From: Cupriavidus necator
GTDB taxonomy: Bacteria > Pseudomonadota > Gammaproteobacteria > Burkholderiales > Burkholderiaceae
Length of the DNA stretch: 64,000 nt
Direction of reading: 5' to 3'
NCBI RefSeq assembly: GCF_013141915.1
Contig: NZ_SROX01000013.1
Span: forward strand, 1 to 64,000
Shown: positions 28,076 to 36,483 of the stretch, piece by piece
Position numbering within the stretch: the first letter of the stretch is position 1
How the letters are laid out: every line of letters starts with the position of its first letter
Notes under the pieces: generated by a model
The model's database searches: none
What the model was told of the DNA's origin: nothing
The model's input: the letters and a program-made list of their open reading frames with translations, nothing else
Translations under genes and position numbers: made by a program

Positions 28076-29167
28076 ATGACCCTCCAATGCGGCATCGTCG
28101 GCCTGCCTAACGTCGGCAAGTCCACGCTGTTCAATGCCCTGACCAAGGCCGGCATCGCCGCCGAAAACTATCCGTTCTGCACCATCGAACCCAATGTGGG
28201 CGTGGTGGAAGTTCCGGATCCCAGGCTCGCCAAGCTGGCCGAGATCGTCAAGCCGGAGCGCATCCTGCCGGCCACGGTCGAGTTTGTCGACATCGCCGGC
28301 CTGGTGGCGGGCGCCTCCAAGGGTGAAGGCCTGGGCAACCAGTTCCTGGCCAATATCCGCGAATGCGATGCCATCACCCACGTGGTGCGCTGCTTCGAGG
28401 ACGACAACGTGATCCACGTGGCCGGCAAGGTCGACCCGCTGTCGGACATCGAAGTCATCAACACCGAACTCGCGCTGGCCGACCTGGCCACGGTCGAAAA
28501 GGCCCTGGCGCGCTACGTCAAGCCCGCACGCGCCGGCGACAAGGAAGCCCAGCGCCTGGTCGCCGTACTGGAAAAGGCCCAAACCGTGCTCGACCAGGCC
28601 AAGGCCGTGCGCACCCTGGACCTGGCGCCGGAAGAGTGGGAAGCCATCCGCCCGTTCTGCCTGATCACCGCCAAGCCGACCATGTACGTGGCCAACGTGC
28701 GTGAAGACGGCTTCGACAACAACCCGCACCTGGATGCGGTGCGCGAATACGCCAAGCAGACCGATTCCCCCGTGGTCGCCGTCTGCGCCGCCATCGAGGC
28801 CGAGATCGCCGATCTCGACGACGCCGACAAGGCCGAGTTCCTGGCCGACCTGGGCATGGAAGAGCCGGGCCTGGACCGCGTGATCCGTGCCGGCTTCAAA
28901 CTGCTTGGCCTGCAGACGTACTTCACCGCCGGGGTCAAGGAAGTGCGCGCGTGGACCATCCACGTCGGCGATACCGCGCCCAAGGCGGCGGGCGTGATCC
29001 ACACCGACTTCGAACGCGGCTTTATCCGCGCGCAGACCATCGCCTATGACGACTTCATCGCCTTCAAGGGCGAGACCGGCGCCAAGGAAGCCGGCAAGAT
29101 GCGCGCCGAAGGCAAGGAGTATGTGGTGAAAGACGGCGATGTGATGAACTTCCTGTTCAACGTCTGA
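28076..29167 (+). CDS. ychF: redox-regulated ATPase YchF
   Basis: This 363-residue Obg-family P-loop protein, widely conserved, prefers ATP over GTP and is linked to ribosomes and the oxidative stress response. The G1 loop GLPNVGKST is at 9-17 and the G3 segment is FVDIAGLV. The G4 motif is altered from NKxD, as usual for YchF, and a TGS domain near 280-360 contains VRAWTIHVGDTAP and ending GDVMNFLFNV. It stands alone between the TDGA-repeat gene and the GDYXXLXY gene, followed by a strong terminator. Confidence 0.97.
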   Translation: MTLQCGIVGLPNVGKSTLFNALTKAGIAAENYPFCTIEPNVGVVEVPDPRLAKLAEIVKPERILPATVEFVDIAGLVAGASKGEGLGNQFLANIRECDAITHVVRCFEDDNVIHVAGKVDPLSDIEVINTELALADLATVEKALARYVKPARAGDKEAQRLVAVLEKAQTVLDQAKAVRTLDLAPEEWEAIRPFCLITAKPTMYVANVREDGFDNNPHLDAVREYAKQTDSPVVAVCAAIEAEIADLDDADKAEFLADLGMEEPGLDRVIRAGFKLLGLQTYFTAGVKEVRAWTIHVGDTAPKAAGVIHTDFERGFIRAQTIAYDDFIAFKGETGAKEAGKMRAEGKEYVVKDGDVMNFLFNV

Positions 29168-29185
29168 GTTCCGCCGAACCCCGCC

Positions 29186-29213
29186 AAAAAGCCCGCAGCG
29201 ATGCGGGCTTTTT
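29186..29213. terminator. rho-independent terminator after ychF
   Basis: A 12-bp stem (aaaaagcccgca / tgcgggcttttt, 4-base loop gcga) lies 19 bp past the ychF stop. With a run of A on one side and T on the other it can act in both directions, and would also serve the minus-strand GDYXXLXY gene, whose stop is at 29242. Confidence 0.9.
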
Positions 29214-29241
29214 CATTGGCGTGGCGTACACCGCGCCTGCC

Positions 29242-29739
29242 TCACAGCTTCTCCATCCCCTTCCCGCGCAACCCCACCAGCAGCGCCTGCCCATCTGCTC
29301 CCACGCGAAATTCCCCATACTGGGCCTGGGCGAAGCGCTTGCCCTGTCCCTCCTGGAAGAAATACGCATCGGTCGACACCTGCACCTGCATGCCGCCCCA
29401 GCGCGAGCGCGCGGTCTGGTAGCGCAGCAGTTGCTCGCCGGCCGCCAGCGGCTCGGCGCCGTGCACGCGCACGAAGCTGGCAACGCCTTGTTCGTCGCGG
29501 CGGATCACGGCGACGCCGTCACGGGGAAGCCGGTCATCGTGCGCCCGGGCGGCGCGGATCTGGTTGCCGAGGTCGAAGTTCAGCGCCATGTAGTCGCCCT
29601 GCATCAGCGAGCGCGGGTCGACCGGCGCGAGCTTGAGGAAGACGGTATCGCCGCGCGCCAGCAGGCGCTCCTTGCCGGCGATGCCGACGGCGGCGAGCGC
29701 CAGCGTGAGGGCCCAGGCGATCAGGATCCAGCGTTTCAT
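29242..29739 (-). CDS. GDYXXLXY-domain membrane-anchored protein
   Basis: This 165-residue protein has one N-terminal membrane helix (about residues 5-22) and a soluble, probably periplasmic domain. The family motif GDYxxLx[YF] is GDYMALNF at 48-55. RGDTVFLKLAPVDPRSL precedes it, as is typical. The start at 29739 overlaps the end of the DUF4401 gene (ATGA). It is the last gene of a three-gene membrane operon with DUF4401 and DUF2157 proteins. The trio recurs in many proteobacteria; no function is established that I know of. Confidence 0.85.
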   Translation of the reverse strand: MKRWILIAWALTLALAAVGIAGKERLLARGDTVFLKLAPVDPRSLMQGDYMALNFDLGNQIRAARAHDDRLPRDGVAVIRRDEQGVASFVRVHGAEPLAAGEQLLRYQTARSRWGGMQVQVSTDAYFFQEGQGKRFAQAQYGEFRVGADGQALLVGLRGKGMEKL

Positions 29740-30851
29740 GCAGCCTCCATCGTTGCACGGCGCAGCAGCCAGGAGCGGCCGGCCAGCAGCAGCACGCCCG
29801 CCGCAGCGAGCGTGGCGGACTTGGCCAGAAGGGTCCAGTGCAGCGCCGAGTAGTACCAGATGAAGCCGATGGCGATGCTGGTAACGCCCAGCCCGAGCCA
29901 CGGCGTCGAGGCCCTGCGCAGCGCCAGCCCGAGCGCAAGCACGCCGGCCACCACCGCGGGCGCGGCTGCCATCAGTGCGCCGAATGCCACCAGGCCGCCG
30001 AGCACGGCGCCTTGCATGGCCGCCCCGAGCGCCAGGCGGCGGCATTCGGCCAGCGCAAAGCCCGCCAGCATCACCGTGACCAATCCGCCCGCAGCCCAGT
30101 GCGCCAGCGGGATGCGCGCCGCGTCCGGCCCCTCCAGCCAGGCCAGCGGATGGCTCATGCCGGTGACGACCAGCGCCGCCGCCAGCGTGAACAGCAGCGT
30201 CGCGTCGGCCAGCGGTTCCAGCAACGCATGGCGGCCGTCCGCGCACAGGCGGGCTTCGGCCAGCGTGAAACCGGCCGCCAGCGCAGCGCCGAGCGGCACC
30301 AGCCAGCCGAGCGACCACGTCAGCAACAGCCAGTCCTCCGGCTTGCCGCCGGCCATGGCCAGATGCACGGCGCCGGCCAGCCCGATCCATGCGCCCAGCC
30401 CGCACAGCAGCCGGTGCAGCCGGTTCGGCACCAGCCAGGCGAGCGCGGCCTCGAACAGCGCCAGCGCGGCCCAGAAGCCCGCGCTCTCGGCGACGCGCGT
30501 GAAGCCTAGCGCCTCGGTCAGGCCGAACACGGCCATGCCCTGCCCGCTCAGGCTGACCGCCAGCGCGAACTGCCCCGCGGCGATGCCGCCGCCGCGCCAG
30601 TACAGCAGCGCCGCCAGCGCAATCATGGCCAGCCCGGTGACGGCCATGGCCACGCCGTTCTCGCGCGCGGCAACGAACACCGTGCCGACCAGGAAGAACT
30701 GGAAAAACAAGGCGCCCAGCCAGCCGGCCGCGCCCATCAGGCAGCGCACCGCCCACGGCGTATGGGGGTGCGCGGGCGGCTCGCCCTGAACGGCGCCGCG
30801 TGCGGCGAGTTGTTGCCAGAGCCGTTGCTCAGCCTGCAATACGTTGGTCAT
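29736..30851 (-). CDS. DUF4401-type multi-spanning membrane protein
   Basis: This 371-residue inner-membrane protein is almost entirely hydrophobic, with about ten predicted helices between residues 35 and 365. A short soluble N-terminus precedes them, and no catalytic motif is visible. It resembles DUF4401 proteins, which are typically found between a DUF2157 protein and a GDYXXLXY protein, exactly as here. It overlaps both neighbours by 4 bp, so the three are likely translated together and may form one complex. Function unknown. Confidence 0.8.
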   Translation of the reverse strand: MTNVLQAEQRLWQQLAARGAVQGEPPAHPHTPWAVRCLMGAAGWLGALFFQFFLVGTVFVAARENGVAMAVTGLAMIALAALLYWRGGGIAAGQFALAVSLSGQGMAVFGLTEALGFTRVAESAGFWAALALFEAALAWLVPNRLHRLLCGLGAWIGLAGAVHLAMAGGKPEDWLLLTWSLGWLVPLGAALAAGFTLAEARLCADGRHALLEPLADATLLFTLAAALVVTGMSHPLAWLEGPDAARIPLAHWAAGGLVTVMLAGFALAECRRLALGAAMQGAVLGGLVAFGALMAAAPAVVAGVLALGLALRRASTPWLGLGVTSIAIGFIWYYSALHWTLLAKSATLAAAGVLLLAGRSWLLRRATMEAA

Positions 30852-31912
30852 GCCTGCTCCAGCTGGCTGCGCCAGGCGCGCATCAGCCAGGCGGCCGCGG
30901 CGGTAGCCAGGCCGATGGTGAGCAGACCCAGCAACAGGAAAGCGCCGAAATCATCCTTGCCCTCGAACAGCACCTTGGCGATCGCGGCCACGGCCAGCAC
31001 GATGGCGGTCAGGCAGGCCAGGCTCAGCACCACGATATCGAAGGCATGCCAGCGGAACCACCAGAGCAGCGCGGCCAGCGCCAGCACCGCCAGCACGAAG
31101 GCGGCGCCGTCGAAGTCGCTGCGCAGCAGGCTGGCCAGCCCGAGCGAGCCGGCATGCAGGCAGGCCAATGCCGCCAGCAGGCGGCCGCCGCTCTGCCCGC
31201 GAAAACCAAGCGCCGGCGCCTTCGCGCACAGCAACTGCCACAGCACCAGCTGCAGCGCCACGGCGCCCAGCAACGACAGCGTGGCAGTGCGCACGTGGCG
31301 CGAGTCGAACAGCAGTGCAAATACGCCGTCGACGCCGAAGCGGATGCTGAAATACCGCAGCAGCGCCACGTTGCCGACCACGATCACCAGCCACCAGTGC
31401 GGCGCCGCGCGCGCCGCCAGCGCCCACGGCACCGCCAGCAGCGCCCATAGCGCGAACAGCTGCCAGGCGTCGGCGCCGGTCTGGTAAGTCTGGCCGATCA
31501 CGGCCAGCAACACCCCCGCCACCACCTGCGCGCCGCCCAGCGCGGCCCGGCCGGCGGCATCGCCCGCCGGCCGCAGCCAGGCCAGCCCTGCCAGCAACGT
31601 AATGGCGCCGGCCAGCAGGCCGAATTTGGAAAACTTGTGCAGGTCCTGCCAGTTGAAGGCAAAGAACACGATCACGCCGGCGCACAGCAGTGCGGTGCCC
31701 AGCGCCATCAACGCGGTATCCAGCCAGTGGCGCCAGTCCGCGGCGACCGGTTCGGTGCGCGCCCATGGCGCGGCAACCGCTGCTGGCGCCAGGCGGCCCA
31801 GCGCGCGCCAGTGGGCCAGCGCCTGGCGGATGGCGCGCCGGTCGCCGACGGCGTCACCGCCAGCTTCGCCCCGTTCCCCGGCGCCATGTGCTCCGATGCT
31901 TGTGCCTTGCAT
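30848..31912 (-). CDS. DUF2157-type membrane protein
   Basis: This 354-residue protein has a soluble N-terminal region (about 1-65) with the pattern RRAIRQALAHWRALGRL, then a row of hydrophobic helices to the C-terminus, as in DUF2157 proteins. GVIVFFAFNWQDLHKFSKFGLL, the first two helices, is characteristic of the family. It is the first gene of the trio and overlaps DUF4401 by 4 bp. I take the ATG at 31912; the longer upstream frame is a shadow of the nucleosidase gene on the other strand. Function unknown. Confidence 0.8.
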   Translation of the reverse strand: MQGTSIGAHGAGERGEAGGDAVGDRRAIRQALAHWRALGRLAPAAVAAPWARTEPVAADWRHWLDTALMALGTALLCAGVIVFFAFNWQDLHKFSKFGLLAGAITLLAGLAWLRPAGDAAGRAALGGAQVVAGVLLAVIGQTYQTGADAWQLFALWALLAVPWALAARAAPHWWLVIVVGNVALLRYFSIRFGVDGVFALLFDSRHVRTATLSLLGAVALQLVLWQLLCAKAPALGFRGQSGGRLLAALACLHAGSLGLASLLRSDFDGAAFVLAVLALAALLWWFRWHAFDIVVLSLACLTAIVLAVAAIAKVLFEGKDDFGAFLLLGLLTIGLATAAAAWLMRAWRSQLEQA

Positions 31913-32062
31913 GCTCGCCCTTGCGTGCTGGAATGAGGGCGACTTTAGCAAAGTGATACGTGGGCCGCACCTGTTGCGTGGGAGGGGGCGTGCGATCGCG
32001 CTCGCATCTGGGCCCGGCCCGCGCGGGCCGGTATGCTGTGGCCTTTTATCCAGGCTGCGCCC

Positions 32063-32830
32063 ATGACCCTCGGAATCCTTGCCGCCATCCACGATGAAGT
32101 CGACGGCCTCGTCGCCGCCATGCAACATGACGACAGCCGTGCCACGGTGCGCACCATCGGCATGCGCGACTACTACGCCGGCCACCTGTACGGGCAGCCA
32201 TGCGTGCTGGTGCTGGCGCGCATGGGCAAGGTGGCGGCGGCGGCCACCACGGTCACGCTGATCCGCGAGCTGGGCGCCACGCAGATCGTCTTCACCGGCC
32301 TGGCCGGCGGCATCGGCGCGACAACCCGGGTGGGCGACATCGTCATCGCCGACCGCACCCTGCAGCATGACCTGGACGCGCGCCCGTTCTTCGGCCGCCA
32401 TGAAGTGCCGCTGCTGGAGCGCGCCGAATTCCCCGCCGATCCGGCGCTGACGGCGGAGCTGCATGCCGCCGCGGCGGACTTTCTGCGCCACGACCTGGCG
32501 GTCGACGTGCCGCGCGCGGTGCGCGAGAAGTTTGGCGTCGAGGCGCCCGCCCTGCACCATGGCATGATCGCCAGCGGCGACCAGTTCATCGGCTCGCCCG
32601 CCACGGTGGCAGAGCTTCGTGAGCGGCTCCCGGGCCTGCTCGCGGTCGAGATGGAAGGCGCCGCGGTCGCACAGGTGTGCCATGAATACGGCGTCCCCTA
32701 CGCGGTGATGCGGACCATCTCCGACCGCGCCGACGACACTGCGCACGTGGATTTTTCGGCGTTCCTGAAGGACGTGGCCAGCCACTATTCCAGCGGGGTG
32801 CTGCGCCGTCTGCTGGCAGCCAGGGCCTGA
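32063..32830 (+). CDS. 5'-methylthioadenosine/S-adenosylhomocysteine nucleosidase-like protein
   Basis: This 255-residue phosphorylase/nucleosidase-superfamily protein most resembles MTA/SAH nucleosidase, which splits methylthioadenosine and S-adenosylhomocysteine in methionine salvage and quorum-signal pathways. ILAAIHDEVDGL at the start, IVFTGLAGGIGATTRVGDIVIA, and LAVEMEGAAVAQVCHEYGVPYAVMRTISDRAD near the C-terminus match the family. The Met-Glu pair in VEMEGAAV binds the ribose and the following Asp acts on the purine. The start at 32063 removes a 10-residue extension. It stands alone, divergent from the DUF2157 gene. Confidence 0.85.
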   Translation: MTLGILAAIHDEVDGLVAAMQHDDSRATVRTIGMRDYYAGHLYGQPCVLVLARMGKVAAAATTVTLIRELGATQIVFTGLAGGIGATTRVGDIVIADRTLQHDLDARPFFGRHEVPLLERAEFPADPALTAELHAAAADFLRHDLAVDVPRAVREKFGVEAPALHHGMIASGDQFIGSPATVAELRERLPGLLAVEMEGAAVAQVCHEYGVPYAVMRTISDRADDTAHVDFSAFLKDVASHYSSGVLRRLLAARA

Positions 32831-32908
32831 AGCCGGGCCCCACGGGCGCCTGACCGGGATCAAACTGCGTGCAGATTTCGAACCTGGAGGTCCGTTCAGT
32901 ATTTACCG

Positions 32909-33148
32909 TCAGCGCGGGCGCACGGTGCCCCAGAATCCCACCAGCAGCGCCGACCCGGCGATCACCGCCAGCCAGCTGCTGAGCTGGCCGTCGACAAACC
33001 AATGCAGCGCGCGCCCGGCGTAGAAGGCCGCCGCCGCACCCGCCGCCCCCAGCACCAGGGCGGCCGGCAGGGTCACCACGCGCCCTGCCGGATGCAGCCG
33101 GCGCGCCGCCAGCCCCACCAGCAAACCTACGATCAAGGTGCCCAGCAT
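32909..33148 (-). CDS. GlsB/YeaQ/YmgE-family stress membrane protein
   Basis: This 79-residue, mostly hydrophobic protein has three membrane segments (about 3-17, 25-46 and 58-75). The Gly-rich first helix MLGTLIVGLLVGLAARRLHP is typical of the transglycosylase-associated (GlsB/YmgE) family, induced by general stress in several bacteria. The typical GRVVT turn after the first helix is present. It is divergent from hemA, with 165 bp between the starts. The biochemical role of the family is not known. Confidence 0.8.
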   Translation of the reverse strand: MLGTLIVGLLVGLAARRLHPAGRVVTLPAALVLGAAGAAAAFYAGRALHWFVDGQLSSWLAVIAGSALLVGFWGTVRPR

Positions 33149-33263
33149 CGGTTTCTCCTGTGTTGTCCGCATCACAGCCGCAACCGGCCGCGCCGTAACG
33201 ATACTGCAATCCGGGAACCCTGCCACCACCGTGCCAGCCCACTGCAATGATCGGTCCCGGCGG

Positions 33264-33269
33264 TATAAT
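33264..33269 (+). promoter_or_regulatory. hemA -10 box
   Basis: A perfect TATAAT lies at 33264-33269, preceded by gg, 45 bp before the hemA start. No good -35 is found at 16-18 bp, so it may need an activator or an extended -10. Confidence 0.45.
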
Positions 33270-33313
33270 GGCATCCGGTCCGGCCGCGCTCTGGGCCACA
33301 CCCGTCCCCTACA

Positions 33314-34618
33314 ATGCAACTGCTCGCGATCGGCATCAATCACACCACGGCACCTGTCTCGCTGCGCGAGCGGGTGGCGTTTCCGCTCGAGCAGATCAAG
33401 CCGGCGCTGGGGGCGCTGCGCTCCCACCTGTCGGGGCGCAGCGGCACTGAAGCCGCCATCCTGTCCACCTGCAACCGCACCGAGATCTATTGCGCCACCG
33501 ACGTGCTGACGCCGGGCACGGATGGATTCGAGCACACCCTGCGCTGGCTGTCGCAGCATCACAACGTGCCAGCCGGCGAACTGGCCCCGCACCTGTACGC
33601 GCTGCCGCAGTCCGAGGCCGTGCGCCACGCCTTCCGCGTGGCCAGCGGGCTGGATTCGATGGTGCTGGGCGAGACCCAGATCCTGGGCCAGCTCAAGGAT
33701 GCGGTGCGCACCGCCGGCGAAGCCGGCTCGCTCGGCACGTACCTCAACCAGCTGTTCCAGCGCACCTTCGCGGTGGCCAAGGAAGTGCGCGGCCAGACCG
33801 AGATCGGCGCGCACTCGGTGTCGATGGCCGCGGCCGCGGTGCGGCTGGCGCAGCGCATCTTCGAAAGCGTCTCGACCCAGCGCGTGCTGTTTATCGGCGC
33901 GGGCGAGATGATCGAACTGTGCGCCACCCACTTTGCCGCGCAGCAGCCGCGCCAGATCGTGGTGGCCAACCGCACCGTGGAGCGTGGCGAGAAGCTCGCC
34001 GAGCAGCTCAGCGGCCAGGGCCTGACCGCCAACGCGATCCGCCTGTCGGACCTGGGCGAGCGCCTGCATGAGTTCGACATCGTGGTGTCGTGCACCGCCA
34101 GCTCGCTGCCGATCATCGGCCTGGGCGCGGTCGAGCGCGCGGTCAAGCGGCGCAAGCACCGCCCTATCATGATGGTCGACCTGGCCGTGCCGCGCGACGT
34201 CGAACCCGAAGTCTCGCGCCTGGACGACGTCTTCCTTTACACCGTCGACGACCTCGGCGCGGTCGTGCGCGAAGGCAACGCCCTGCGCCAGGCCGCGGTG
34301 GCGCAGGCCGAAGCCATCATCGAAAGCCGCGTGCAGAACTTCATGCACTGGCTGGAAACCCGCAGCGTGGTGCCGGTCATCCGTGAACTGCAAAGCAGCG
34401 GCGAAGCCATCCGCCAGGCCGAACTGGAGCGCGCGCGCCGCATGCTGGCGCGCGGCGACGATCCGCAGGCCGTGCTCGAGGCGCTCTCCGGCGCGCTCAC
34501 GCGCAAGTTCCTGCACGGCCCCACGCACGCGCTCAACCACACCCAGGGCGAGGACCGCGAGGCGCTGCTGCGCCTGGTGCCGGGCCTGTTCCGCCACAGC
34601 AGCCATTCCGAGCGCTAG
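33314..34618 (+). CDS. hemA: glutamyl-tRNA reductase
   Basis: This 434-residue enzyme reduces glutamyl-tRNA(Glu) with NADPH to glutamate-1-semialdehyde, the first step of C5-pathway heme synthesis. The nucleophilic cysteine is Cys53 in LSTCNRTEIY. MVLGETQILGQLKDA follows, and the NADPH-binding Rossmann loop FIGAGEMIELC is near residue 193. A helical dimerisation domain ends the protein, with RKFLHGPTHAL. It is followed by prfA and then prmC, the common hemA-prfA-prmC order of proteobacteria. Confidence 0.97.
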   Translation: MQLLAIGINHTTAPVSLRERVAFPLEQIKPALGALRSHLSGRSGTEAAILSTCNRTEIYCATDVLTPGTDGFEHTLRWLSQHHNVPAGELAPHLYALPQSEAVRHAFRVASGLDSMVLGETQILGQLKDAVRTAGEAGSLGTYLNQLFQRTFAVAKEVRGQTEIGAHSVSMAAAAVRLAQRIFESVSTQRVLFIGAGEMIELCATHFAAQQPRQIVVANRTVERGEKLAEQLSGQGLTANAIRLSDLGERLHEFDIVVSCTASSLPIIGLGAVERAVKRRKHRPIMMVDLAVPRDVEPEVSRLDDVFLYTVDDLGAVVREGNALRQAAVAQAEAIIESRVQNFMHWLETRSVVPVIRELQSSGEAIRQAELERARRMLARGDDPQAVLEALSGALTRKFLHGPTHALNHTQGEDREALLRLVPGLFRHSSHSER

Positions 34619-34722
34619 CCGCGCTTGCGCCGCCGGCGCGCCGCGCCCGGCATGCCCCGCCACCGGCCGCCGCCTTGTCCTGGCGTGCACGGCCCGGCCC
34701 ACCCCATTCCCTGTTCGCCCCG

Positions 34723-35805
34723 ATGAAAGCCAGCATGCTTGCCAAGCTCGACCAACTGGCCGAGCGACTCGACGAAGTCAACGCCCTGCTCGCGCGCGAA
34801 GACGCGACCGCCAATATTGACCAGTACCGCAAGCTCAGCCGCGAGCATGCGGAGCTGTCGCCCGTGGCCGAACAATACAGCCAGTACCGGCAAGCCCAGG
34901 ATGACCTGGCCACCGCGCAGGCGCTGCTCGACGATCCGGACATGAAGGACTTCGCCGCCGACGAGATCGCCGCCGCGCGCGACCGGCTGGAAACGCTGCA
35001 GGCCAGCCTCCAGCGCCTGCTGCTGCCAAGGGATCCGAACGACGACCGCAACCTGCTGCTGGAAATCCGCGCCGGCACCGGCGGCGAGGAAAGCGCGCTG
35101 TTCGCCGCCGATCTGCTGCGGATGTACACCCGTTATGCCGAACGGCAGCGGTGGCAGGTCGAGGTCATGAGCGAATCGGAATCGGACCTGGGCGGCTACA
35201 AGGAAGTGATCGTACGGATTGCCGGCGATGCCGCGTTTTCCAGGCTGAAGTTCGAATCCGGCGGCCACCGCGTCCAGCGCGTGCCGGCCACCGAGGCGCA
35301 GGGCCGCATCCACACCTCCGCCTGCACGGTCGCCGTGATGCCCGAGGCCGACGAGGTCGGCGAGGTTGAGATCAATCCCGCCGACCTGCGCATCGACACC
35401 TTCCGCGCCTCCGGCGCGGGCGGCCAGCACGTCAACAAGACCGATTCGGCGGTGCGCCTGACCCACCTGCCAACCGGCATCGTGGTCGAGTGCCAGGACG
35501 ACCGCAGCCAGCACCGCAACAAGGACAAGGCGATGAAGGTGCTCGCCGCCCGCATCAAGGACATGCAGGCGCGCGCCGCGCAGGCCCGCGAGGCCAGCAC
35601 GCGGCGCAACCTGATCGGCTCGGGCGACCGCAGCGACCGCATCCGCACCTACAACTTCCCGCAGGGCCGTGTGACCGATCACCGCATCAACCTGACGCTA
35701 TACAAGATCGACATGATCATGGACGGCGACATGGACGAACTGCTATCGGCGCTGGCCGCCGAGCACCAGGCGGATCAGCTGGCAGCGCTGGGAGAAGAGG
35801 CGTAA
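34723..35805 (+). CDS. prfA: peptide chain release factor 1
   Basis: This 360-residue class I release factor ends translation at UAA and UAG codons. The ribosome catalytic GGQ motif is at 233-235 in FRASGAGGQHVNKTDS. PAT at 188-190 fits the RF1 anticodon-like tripeptide that separates it from RF2 (SPF). Length is exactly that of E. coli RF1. The start at 34723 removes a non-conserved 16-residue extension. The GGQ glutamine is methylated by PrmC, encoded about 700 bp downstream. Confidence 0.97.
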   Translation: MKASMLAKLDQLAERLDEVNALLAREDATANIDQYRKLSREHAELSPVAEQYSQYRQAQDDLATAQALLDDPDMKDFAADEIAAARDRLETLQASLQRLLLPRDPNDDRNLLLEIRAGTGGEESALFAADLLRMYTRYAERQRWQVEVMSESESDLGGYKEVIVRIAGDAAFSRLKFESGGHRVQRVPATEAQGRIHTSACTVAVMPEADEVGEVEINPADLRIDTFRASGAGGQHVNKTDSAVRLTHLPTGIVVECQDDRSQHRNKDKAMKVLAARIKDMQARAAQAREASTRRNLIGSGDRSDRIRTYNFPQGRVTDHRINLTLYKIDMIMDGDMDELLSALAAEHQADQLAALGEEA

Positions 35806-35922
35806 AAGACACTTTTCGGCATTCCACCGAGGCTTCGGCGACGAACGCCGCGTAAAGTCGCCGATATCTTTGTATTTCTTGTAAATGCTTGAAACAGCAC
35901 TAGCAGGGGTAAGGTCGCTGTC

Positions 35923-35928
35923 TATAAT
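35923..35928 (+). promoter_or_regulatory. -10 box for the Ala-rich lipoprotein
   Basis: A perfect TATAAT lies at 35923-35928, 69 bp upstream of the lipoprotein start. A matching -35 is not evident. It suggests that this gene has its own promoter and is not only read from prfA. Confidence 0.4.
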
Positions 35929-35996
35929 CGATTTCGACCGGCAAACGGAGAATGGTGCCGGGTAGTCACTCCCGAGAACATACCTAGGACGAAATC

Positions 35997-36326
35997 ATGA
36001 AAAAACTGCTCGCGCTGTTGATGATCACCGCGGCCATGGCCGCTTGCAGCAAGAAGGAAGAAGCGCCGCCCGCCGCGTCGAACGCCGAGAGCGCCATGCA
36101 AAGCGCCGCGGAATCCGCCAAGGCCGCCGCGAGCGATGCCGCCGCTGCCGCCAGCAACGCCGCAGACGCCGCCAAGGCTGCCGCCAGCGACGCCGCCTCG
36201 AATGCGTCGGTCGCCGCGGAGAAGGCCAAGGAAGACGCCGGCCACGCCATGGAGAACGCCAAGCAGGCTGCCAAGGATGCCGTCAACGCCGGGGCCGACA
36301 AGGCCAAGGACGCCGTCAATAAGTAA
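35997..36326 (+). CDS. Ala-rich helical lipoprotein
   Basis: This 109-residue protein has a lipoprotein signal (MKKLLALLMITAAMAAC, cysteine 17), then a short Lys/Glu linker. About 80 residues follow in imperfect 11-residue-like repeats of Ala, Lys, Asp, Ser and Asn (for example KAAASDAA, AKQAAKDAVNAGADKAKDAVNK). This would form a long amphipathic helix like LEA proteins or Lpp-type tethers. No cysteine beyond the lipid site. It lies between prfA and prmC, with its own -10 box and terminator. Function unknown; an envelope spacer or desiccation-type protein is possible. Confidence 0.8.
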   Translation: MKKLLALLMITAAMAACSKKEEAPPAASNAESAMQSAAESAKAAASDAAAAASNAADAAKAAASDAASNASVAAEKAKEDAGHAMENAKQAAKDAVNAGADKAKDAVNK

Positions 36327-36413
36327 TCGTCCCGGCAGGGCCATTGCGCCCGCCGCCGCCGATGAGCGGTACACTGGCGCAAAGCCGGAAGCTTCACCGC
36401 AGAGCACCGCCCC

Positions 36414-36449
36414 AAAGCCCCGCCAGGTCGCGCACCGGTGGGGTTTTTT
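36414..36449 (+). terminator. rho-independent terminator after the Ala-rich lipoprotein
   Basis: A stem of ccccgcc (36418-36424) with ggtgggg (36437-36443), including one G-T pair, is followed directly by six Ts (36444-36449) and preceded by aaa. It lies about 90 bp past the lipoprotein stop and 35 bp before prmC. Confidence 0.75.
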
Positions 36450-36483
36450 ATAGCCGGCACCAGAACCGTTCCTTGCCCCTTTG

